This document shows, piece by piece, positions 58,643-64,000 of a stretch of 64,000 nucleotides of DNA (within the stretch, counting starts at the first letter, position 1; each line of letters starts with the position of its first letter). The notes beneath the pieces were generated by a model. That model was not told the DNA's origin and did not search any database. It saw only the letters and a program-made list of their open reading frames with translations. The DNA is from Actinoplanes sp. SE50/110 (lineage in GTDB: Bacteria > Actinomycetota > Actinomycetes > Mycobacteriales > Micromonosporaceae), in contig NZ_LT827010.1 of the NCBI RefSeq assembly GCF_900119315.1, positions 4,993,001 through 5,057,000 of the forward strand. The letters are read 5' to 3'. A program made the translations under genes and the position numbers.

Positions 58643-59374
58643 ATGCCTTCTCTCGCACCCTGGCGGCGGCTGCTGGCCGAGTTCCTCGGCACCGCGCTGC
58701 TGGTCACCGCCATCGTCGGCTCCGGCATCATGGCGTCCCGGCTCTCGCCAGGCGACGTCGGCCTGCAGCTTCTCGAGAACTCGGTCGCCACCGCGTTCGC
58801 GCTCGCCGCGCTGATCCTCACCTTCGGCCCGATCTCCGGCGCCCACTTCAACCCGGTCGTATCCGCGGCCGACTGGTGGCTGGGACGGCGCACCCGCACC
58901 GGGATCAGTGGCGCCGATCTGGCCGGCTACACCATCGCTCAGATCCTCGGTGCGATCGGCGGCTCCATCCTGGCGAACCTGATGTTCGACCTCGCCCCGG
59001 TCACCTTCTCCGCCAGAAGCCGCGCCGCCGGGCACCTGTGGCTCGGCGAGGTCGTCGCCACCACCGGCCTGCTACTGTTGATCTTCGCGCTCGGCCGGTC
59101 CGGCAGAGCCGCCGTGGCCCCCGCCGCGGTCGGCGCGTACATCGGCGCCGCCTACTGGTTCACCTCGTCGACGAGCTTCGCCAACCCGGCCGTCACCATC
59201 GGCCGCGCCTTCACCGACACGTTCGCCGGCATCGCCCCGGCCTCCGTGCCCGGGTTCGTCACCTTCCAACTCGTCGGCCTGCTCGTCGGCGTCGGCCTGC
59301 TGCTCGCCCTGTACCCCGACGCCGGCAGGGCGGCGGACGACATCGTCGTCGACCACCCCGCCACCGCGCCCTGA
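58643..59374 (+). CDS. MIP/aquaglyceroporin family channel
   Basis: 243 residues from ATG 58643. It has six helices with two half-helix signatures: SGAHFNPVVS (first NPx box, NPV) and SFANPAVTIGRAF (second box, NPA, with the selectivity-filter Arg nearby). In arsenic islands such channels let As(OH)3 flow out after reduction by ArsC. It is co-directional with arsC (40-bp gap). Confidence 0.9.
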   Translation: MPSLAPWRRLLAEFLGTALLVTAIVGSGIMASRLSPGDVGLQLLENSVATAFALAALILTFGPISGAHFNPVVSAADWWLGRRTRTGISGADLAGYTIAQILGAIGGSILANLMFDLAPVTFSARSRAAGHLWLGEVVATTGLLLLIFALGRSGRAAVAPAAVGAYIGAAYWFTSSTSFANPAVTIGRAFTDTFAGIAPASVPGFVTFQLVGLLVGVGLLLALYPDAGRAADDIVVDHPATAP

Positions 59375-59414
59375 GCCGGCTTCCACCCCTCCCCTCCACC
59401 ACCGCGAGGACATC

Positions 59415-59825
59415 ATGAGCGACACCAAGCCCACCGTCCTGTTCGTCTGCGTCCACAACGCCGGCCGCTCCCAGATGGCCGCCGGCTGGCTACGCCACCT
59501 CGCCGGCGACCGCGTCGAGGTCCGCTCCGCCGGCTCCGCCCCCGCCGGGACGATCAACCCGGCCGCCGTCGAAGCGATGAACGAGGTCGGTATCGACATC
59601 ACCGACCAGACCCCGACCAAGCTGACCTGGGACGCCGCCCGGGAGTCCGACGTCATCGTGACCATGGGCTGCGGCGACGCCTGCCCGGTCTTCCCCGGCA
59701 AGCGCTACGAGGACTGGAAGCTCGACGACCCGGCCGGCAAGGGCGTCACCGCTGTCCGCCCGATCCGCGACGAGATCAAGACCCGCGTCGAAGCCCTGCT
59801 GACAGACCTGTTCCCGGCCGCTTGA
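59415..59825 (+). CDS. arsC: Low-molecular-weight arsenate reductase
   Basis: 136 residues from ATG 59415 behind GAGG. VCVHNAGRSQMA is the P-loop (C12-x5-R18) of LMW protein tyrosine phosphatase-like ArsC. TMGCGDACPVFPG holds two more Cys for the redox relay, and DWKLDDPAGKG carries the general-acid Asp. It reduces arsenate to arsenite in the cytoplasm using thioredoxin or mycothiol. It pairs with the upstream channel. Confidence 0.93.
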   Translation: MSDTKPTVLFVCVHNAGRSQMAAGWLRHLAGDRVEVRSAGSAPAGTINPAAVEAMNEVGIDITDQTPTKLTWDAARESDVIVTMGCGDACPVFPGKRYEDWKLDDPAGKGVTAVRPIRDEIKTRVEALLTDLFPAA

Positions 59826-59842
59826 GGGAGGCCCGCCCGTCG

Positions 59843-62026
59843 TTACGGGAAGCTGACCAGGTACGAGTTGTTGTTGGCGGAGTTCGCGGCCGCCCCGGTG
59901 TTGTTGATGATGTGCGAGATGGTGCCGACCCCGCCGAGCGAGACCGCCGCCATGTCGTGGAACCGCACGCCGGCGACCGCGGGCACCTCGAAGGAGTGTG
60001 CGGACGCCACCGCGTTGTTGACGTTGAAGAAGCAGTAGCTGCCCAGGCCCCACGCCTCGAACGTGGTGACGCCGTTCGCCACCTTGATCGCCGGGTAGCC
60101 GTTCTGGCTGCCGTTCATCCACGCGGCCTGGTTCGGCGGGTCGTACGGCATCTCGTTCTGGAAGAAGACGATCTTGCCGTTGGCGCCGTTCCAGACCACC
60201 TCGTTCTTCTGGTAATGCTCGACGAACAGGCCGGTGGCCAGGACGTTGTCACCGTTGACGAGGAGGCCGCTGTCGGCGGTGTTGACCGTCCAGCCGATGC
60301 CCTGGCCGTGGTCGGCGCGCCAGGCCCAGGTGTGGTCGACGATGGTGTCGTTGGTGTTGACGACCAGGCTGTTGGTGGCCTTGCCGGCGGCCATCCCGCC
60401 GATCCGGAAGAACACGTCCTGGACCGTGGTGGGGTTGCCGGCGTGCGCGACCCCCGACTTGGCCGGGCCGACCTTGAGCAGGGTGTCGCTGGTGGTGGTG
60501 CCGGCGTCGAAGAGCAGACCCTTGAGGCGGACCCCGTCGACGTCGGCGACGTCCATCGCGGTGACGCCGTTGTCCGGGATGATCGTCGGGTAGCCGATGC
60601 CCAGCACCACGGTGCCGGCCCTGGTCACGTGCAGCGTCTGGTTGACGTGGTAGACGCCGGGCGTGAAGAACAGGTTGCAGCCGTTGGCGAGCGCCGCGTT
60701 GATCGTCGCAGCCGAGTCGGTGGGCTTGGCGACGTAGAAGTTGCTCATCGGCAGTGAGCTGCCCGGGGTGCTGCCGCCGGCCCAGCTGGGCCCGCTGGCG
60801 TTGGTGCGCAGCGAGGGCAGGAAGACCCGGTATCTCCCGGCCGCGTCGAGATACAGGTAGGGCACGTCGCGGGAGACCGGCGTGGTGGCCAGGGTGGTGT
60901 AGCGCGGGCCGGACGCCGGGTCGGTGGTGAAGTGGGTCGCGGGCGCCCCGTTGGTACCGGAGAACACCATGTTCCAGTTCGAGCCGCTCCACGAGCCGAG
61001 CGTGCTGTCCTTGGTGTACCACTGCTGCTGGGAGGCGGATTCGACGGTGCCGTCGACCTTGGTGTCGGAGATGTAGCCGCCGCTGGCCCAGCCGTAGCTG
61101 GCCGGGAACAGGTTGAGTCCGCCGATCACGTGCATCCGGCGGTACGGCGCGGCCTGCGCGACGGCCCACCGGTTGGTGCCGCCGTTGGTGTTGACCGACA
61201 GGTTCTCGGCCGAGCGCCAGAAGTTCTGGGTGGCGTTGCCGGCGTCGCCGGCGTTGAACGCGTCGACCGTCACCGCGCCGTTGATCCGCACGTCGTCCGG
61301 GTTCTGCCCGAGGCCGAGGATCGAGGTGTTGAAGCCGATGTTCGCACCGACGTTGTACGGCGTGGTGCTCGGCTTGAAGACCAGCGCGTCGCGCCGGGTG
61401 CCGAACTGCGCGGTGTTGGTGTCCTTCTGCGCGTTGAACACGCTGTCCAGCGACGCCTGGATGGCGGCGTCGGTCATCGAGTGGTCGTAGATGTGCACGT
61501 TGGCGCCGAGGTCCGGGGTGTCGGAGTAGGTCGGGCAGGTGCCCGGATTGGGGGTGCCGACGGTGAACTTCTGCGCGCCGGTGCCGTTGCAGTCCCAGAT
61601 CTGCAGCCGGGTGCCGTTGGCGGTGGCCCCGCCGGGCGCGTCCATGCAGCGGCCGGACTGCGGGTTCTTCAGGCTGCCGTCGGCCTGCGGGGTCCACTGC
61701 TGCGCGCCGGTGCCGTTGCAGTCCCACAGCTGGAGTGCGGTGCCGTTGGCGGTGCCGCCGCCGGTGATGTCGAGGCAGCGGCCGATCGTGGTGAGCGCGG
61801 TGCCGCTCCACGTCCAGTGCTGGTCGGCGCTGGTGCTCTGGCAGGCCCAGAGCTGGACGGCGGTGCCGTTGACGCCGGTGTCGTCACCGCTGACGTCGAC
61901 GCAGGTGCCGCCGGGTGCGGCGATGGTGGTGCCGGTGATGGCCGCGGAGGCGGTGCCGGGGGTGCCGATGACGGCGAGCACGACGGTGGCCAGGGTTGCG
62001 TACAGCAGGCGGGGGACGAGTCTCAT
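59843..62026 (-). CDS. Secreted beta-helix protein with N-terminal ricin-type lectin (GH87/GH55-like)
   Basis: 727 residues from ATG 62026. The signal peptide ends near TASA (28). Two to three QxW-type ricin repeats follow (about 30-155, GTAVQLWACQ, TALQLWDCNG, TRLQIWDCNG). The catalytic-type domain (about 165-725) starts YDHSMTDAAIQASLDSVF. It includes NTAQFGTRRDALVFKPST, ILGLGQNPDDVRING, FWRSAENLSVN and TWAWRADHGQGIGW. It resembles large secreted glucanases of the GH87/GH55 type, often mis-annotated as adenylyl cyclase. A role in glucan degradation is inferred. Confidence 0.75.
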   Translation of the reverse strand: MRLVPRLLYATLATVVLAVIGTPGTASAAITGTTIAAPGGTCVDVSGDDTGVNGTAVQLWACQSTSADQHWTWSGTALTTIGRCLDITGGGTANGTALQLWDCNGTGAQQWTPQADGSLKNPQSGRCMDAPGGATANGTRLQIWDCNGTGAQKFTVGTPNPGTCPTYSDTPDLGANVHIYDHSMTDAAIQASLDSVFNAQKDTNTAQFGTRRDALVFKPSTTPYNVGANIGFNTSILGLGQNPDDVRINGAVTVDAFNAGDAGNATQNFWRSAENLSVNTNGGTNRWAVAQAAPYRRMHVIGGLNLFPASYGWASGGYISDTKVDGTVESASQQQWYTKDSTLGSWSGSNWNMVFSGTNGAPATHFTTDPASGPRYTTLATTPVSRDVPYLYLDAAGRYRVFLPSLRTNASGPSWAGGSTPGSSLPMSNFYVAKPTDSAATINAALANGCNLFFTPGVYHVNQTLHVTRAGTVVLGIGYPTIIPDNGVTAMDVADVDGVRLKGLLFDAGTTTSDTLLKVGPAKSGVAHAGNPTTVQDVFFRIGGMAAGKATNSLVVNTNDTIVDHTWAWRADHGQGIGWTVNTADSGLLVNGDNVLATGLFVEHYQKNEVVWNGANGKIVFFQNEMPYDPPNQAAWMNGSQNGYPAIKVANGVTTFEAWGLGSYCFFNVNNAVASAHSFEVPAVAGVRFHDMAAVSLGGVGTISHIINNTGAAANSANNNSYLVSFP

Positions 62027-62051
62027 GGGCCGTCCTTACGGGGGAAGACGA

Positions 62052-62063
62052 GAGAGCGCTCTC
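62052..62063. promoter_or_regulatory. LacI-type operator GAGAGCGCTCTC
   Basis: This perfect 12-bp palindrome lies about 26 bp upstream of the beta-helix gene, within a stretch that also has repeated GGAAACA. It resembles the GAGCGCTC-centred operators of LacI-family repressors (CebR type) of actinobacterial glycosidase genes. It suggests induction by a sugar. Confidence 0.75.
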
Positions 62064-62118
62064 ACAAATGTTTCCTCAGTGTTTCCTTGTGAACGGAACG
62101 TGTCAAGCATCGATGAAA

Positions 62119-62147
62119 GGGCCGGGCAACTCATCGGTGCCCGGCCC
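62119..62147. terminator. Hairpin after the DUF6345 gene
   Basis: GGGCCGGGCA (62119-62128) pairs perfectly over 10 bp with TGCCCGGCCC (62138-62147), 9-nt loop. It lies 21 bp after the DUF6345 gene stop on the minus strand and upstream of the beta-helix gene promoter. Confidence 0.7.
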
Positions 62148-62168
62148 CGCCCCACAGCGGCCCGGAGA

Positions 62169-63689
62169 TCAGCTGACGGGCTCCTCCAGCACGTACCGCT
62201 TGGCCAGCCCGCCGCCGAAGTCGACCTCGACCTCGCGCCGCGCCACCAGCACCGCGCCGTCGCCGTGCACCGCGTAGCCGACCTCGGTCGAGTCCGGCAC
62301 CACCCGCACCGCGCTGGGCACCCGCCCGCCGGCCGCGGCCCGGCGCAGGCGCCGCTGCAGCGACTCGCCGAAGAGTTCGTCGAGGTTCGACACCGCGTCG
62401 ACGCCGGTCCGCTGCCGGGGCACCGGCCGCGGCGGCGCCGCGGAGGCGTCCCGCAGGTCGGCGACCGGCCGGGTGGAGTCGGCGATCCCGGTGACCGTGC
62501 CCTCGTTGTCGACCCGCACGTGCAGCCGCCCGCCGTCCGGGCTGACCACCGGCACCCCGTCGATCAGCTGCACGAAGCCCACGCTCCGCTCGCGCACCTG
62601 TTCGTCGACCTGCTCGTCGGCGCTGGCCCCGGCGTGCCGGTCGTAACGGATGTGGTCGAGCGCCAGGTCGGCATGCTCGGCCAGCCGGTACCGCTCGATC
62701 GCCTGCCGGGCGGCCGCGACCGCCTGCTCGTCGGTGAGCCGCGCGTCGCTGACGGCGGTGCCGGCCAGGGTGACCTCGCGGGCGCCGTTCGCGCCGAGCA
62801 CCAGCCGGGCCTCGCCGCCGAACCGGTCGGTCCAGGCGCCGGCCAGGTCACGCGCGCTGGCCGCGGCGAACTTCGCCGAGCGGACCCCGGCCGGCACGTC
62901 CAGGCTGCGGGCACGCAGGCTGGCCCGGTCGTACCAGCGCCACCACCACCAGGTGGTGCTGGCCCGGCCGGCGTCGAAGAGCCGTTCGTTGAACAGCCGA
63001 TCGGTGGCCTCGGCCTGGGTCGCGCCGCACGCGGTCACCGCCGGCTCCTGGCCGTGGCTGATCCGCCAGGACGCGTCGAGGAACGCGGTGCTGAACGACT
63101 TGTTCTTGTTCCACTCCTGGAAGAAGAAACGGCCGTAGTCGCCGTTGTCGACGCTGACCGTCTCGTATCCGAAAATCATCCGCAGCCCGAGGTTGGCGGT
63201 CTGCCAGGTCCGTATCGGCGACTGCCCGCCCTTGACCCGCACCGATTCGCAGGTCGACCAGAACACGTAACGGGCGTATTCGTTGCCCAGCCGCATGTCA
63301 TTGGAACTGGTCCAGTGGTCGCCGCCCCAGTCGTTGCCGACCGGAATGGAGAACACCCCGTTGCTCGCCATTCCGCCGTGCCCGGAGTGATAGACCACCT
63401 TGGCCGCGTCGAAGCCGTAGTCGTCCAGGTAGTTGTCGTAGGTCTCCTCGTAGATCCACTGCCCCACGCTGGCGTCCCTGTACCAGCCGTTGGGCGTGTT
63501 GAACTGTTTCACGTAGTCGTAGAATCCCTGCGCATCGTCGTGCGTCAGGCTCAGATCACCGACGCCGGGCGGGAAATCCTCGATCGAGGTGAAGAAATAG
63601 ATGTCCTGCTGGGTCCCCTTGGTGGCCTCGCCGGAGCCGCCGTTCGGGTCGGTCCCGGAGACCAGCCGGGCGTCGATCAGCTCGCTCAT
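62169..63689 (-). CDS. DUF6345-type protein with caspase-like (clan CD) dyad
   Basis: 506 residues from ATG 63689, seven bases after AGGAG. There is no signal peptide. DAAKVVYHSGHGGM (H104) and YARYVFWSTCESV (C147) both end hydrophobic strands, as in clan CD cysteine peptidases. A WTSSNDMRLGNE segment and a large C-terminal domain (about 300-500, with VQLIDGVPVVSPDGGRLHVRVDNEG) follow. DUF6345 proteins are little studied. Peptidase activity is inferred from the H/C dyad. Confidence 0.75.
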   Translation of the reverse strand: MSELIDARLVSGTDPNGGSGEATKGTQQDIYFFTSIEDFPPGVGDLSLTHDDAQGFYDYVKQFNTPNGWYRDASVGQWIYEETYDNYLDDYGFDAAKVVYHSGHGGMASNGVFSIPVGNDWGGDHWTSSNDMRLGNEYARYVFWSTCESVRVKGGQSPIRTWQTANLGLRMIFGYETVSVDNGDYGRFFFQEWNKNKSFSTAFLDASWRISHGQEPAVTACGATQAEATDRLFNERLFDAGRASTTWWWWRWYDRASLRARSLDVPAGVRSAKFAAASARDLAGAWTDRFGGEARLVLGANGAREVTLAGTAVSDARLTDEQAVAAARQAIERYRLAEHADLALDHIRYDRHAGASADEQVDEQVRERSVGFVQLIDGVPVVSPDGGRLHVRVDNEGTVTGIADSTRPVADLRDASAAPPRPVPRQRTGVDAVSNLDELFGESLQRRLRRAAAGGRVPSAVRVVPDSTEVGYAVHGDGAVLVARREVEVDFGGGLAKRYVLEEPVS

Positions 63690-64000
63690 TCCGTAGCTCC
63701 TGTTCTGCGGTCGGACACACAGGAAGGAGCCGTTTTCCGGCGGGCAGATACCGCGGTGGCACGATCGGTGCGGACGACCGGCCGATCGGCCTACCCCACG
63801 AGAAAGGCACACCCCTTTAAAACATGATTTGGTACGTCACGCGGCTGCTCGCCGACTGCTCGACCGTCGCCGGTCATCGAGCGTGCGGTGATCGTCGCAC
63901 CGCGCCCGGTGGCGCGCGGCACCACGGCCCACCGGGGTAGACCGCGCGCCATGTGGGTAGAGCGGACGCGTACTTTGAGAACCGTTCTGTGCGGGTGAGG
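63690..64000. other. 311-bp region upstream of the DUF6345 gene
   Basis: It holds the promoter of the DUF6345 gene, with an AT-rich patch near 63820 (TTTAAAACATGATTTGG). A 37-codon frame from ATG 63825 lacks a ribosome site at a usable distance and is not supported. No other gene or repeat was recognised up to the window end. Confidence 0.5.

Noticed and set aside
63825..63938. Small ORF in the right-hand intergenic region
   Set aside because: Its ribosome site is too far from the ATG and its sequence looks non-coding.

Overview
The window is very GC-rich, with strong G/C third-position bias, frequent GTG starts and dense genes on both strands. F420/PPOX-type, LLM flavin, WYL, CGNR/ABATE, TY-Chap and DUF6301 families are present. 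This points to a chromosomal stretch of a filamentous actinobacterium, most likely Micromonosporaceae (Actinoplanes-like). I see no rRNA, tRNA, CRISPR array or intact insertion sequence.

Layout. 1-8.0 kb: a partial VOC protein, a DeoR relic, VanZ-like and TusA-like proteins, a lipoprotein, a DUF4279/XRE pair with a divergent PEBP-like protein, then an SPFH protein. 8.0-16.3 kb: a MerR-PP2C fusion, a methyltransferase relic, a metallo-hydrolase divergent from an ABATE/CGNR regulator, nadE, an ArsR/SRPBCC pair, and a MocR/DapA operon ending in a decayed MFS gene. 16.4-28 kb: a 1368-residue multi-PAS histidine kinase, an APH-like kinase, a secreted PL9-type pectate lyase, lipoproteins, an SDR and a PolA-type 5'-3' exonuclease. 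28-34 kb: an XRE/SDR pair and two divergent GAF/PAS histidine kinases. 34-37 kb: a DasABC-like sugar ABC importer ending in a wrecked GH20 hexosaminidase gene. 37.4-47 kb: a second MerR fusion, a WYL operon, hydrolases, an MFS exporter, a GGDEF/LURP pair and a cREC protein.

47.2-51.1 kb holds the most unusual locus. Five genes on the minus strand are joined by four successive 4-bp start/stop overlaps: a small Pro-rich membrane protein, a PrsW-type intramembrane protease, a membrane-anchored protein with a PD-(D/E)XK nuclease signature, a DUF6301 protein and a TY-Chap protein. I read this as a candidate protease-released nuclease effector with an immunity or chaperone module. That function is inference only.

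51.2-55.1 kb: enzymes plus a 44-bp tandem repeat. 55.2-59.8 kb: an arsenic island (MFS, flavin monooxygenase with a Cys-pair tail, arsR, aquaglyceroporin, arsC) with a large inverted-repeat operator. 59.8-63.7 kb: a secreted ricin/beta-helix protein under a LacI-type palindrome, and a DUF6345 caspase-like protein.

Two themes recur. First, both MerR fusion genes carry a MerR-type operator with a 19-bp promoter spacer and a Shine-Dalgarno plus ATG exactly at the domain junction. Second, at least six loci are relics with internal deletions or frameshifts.
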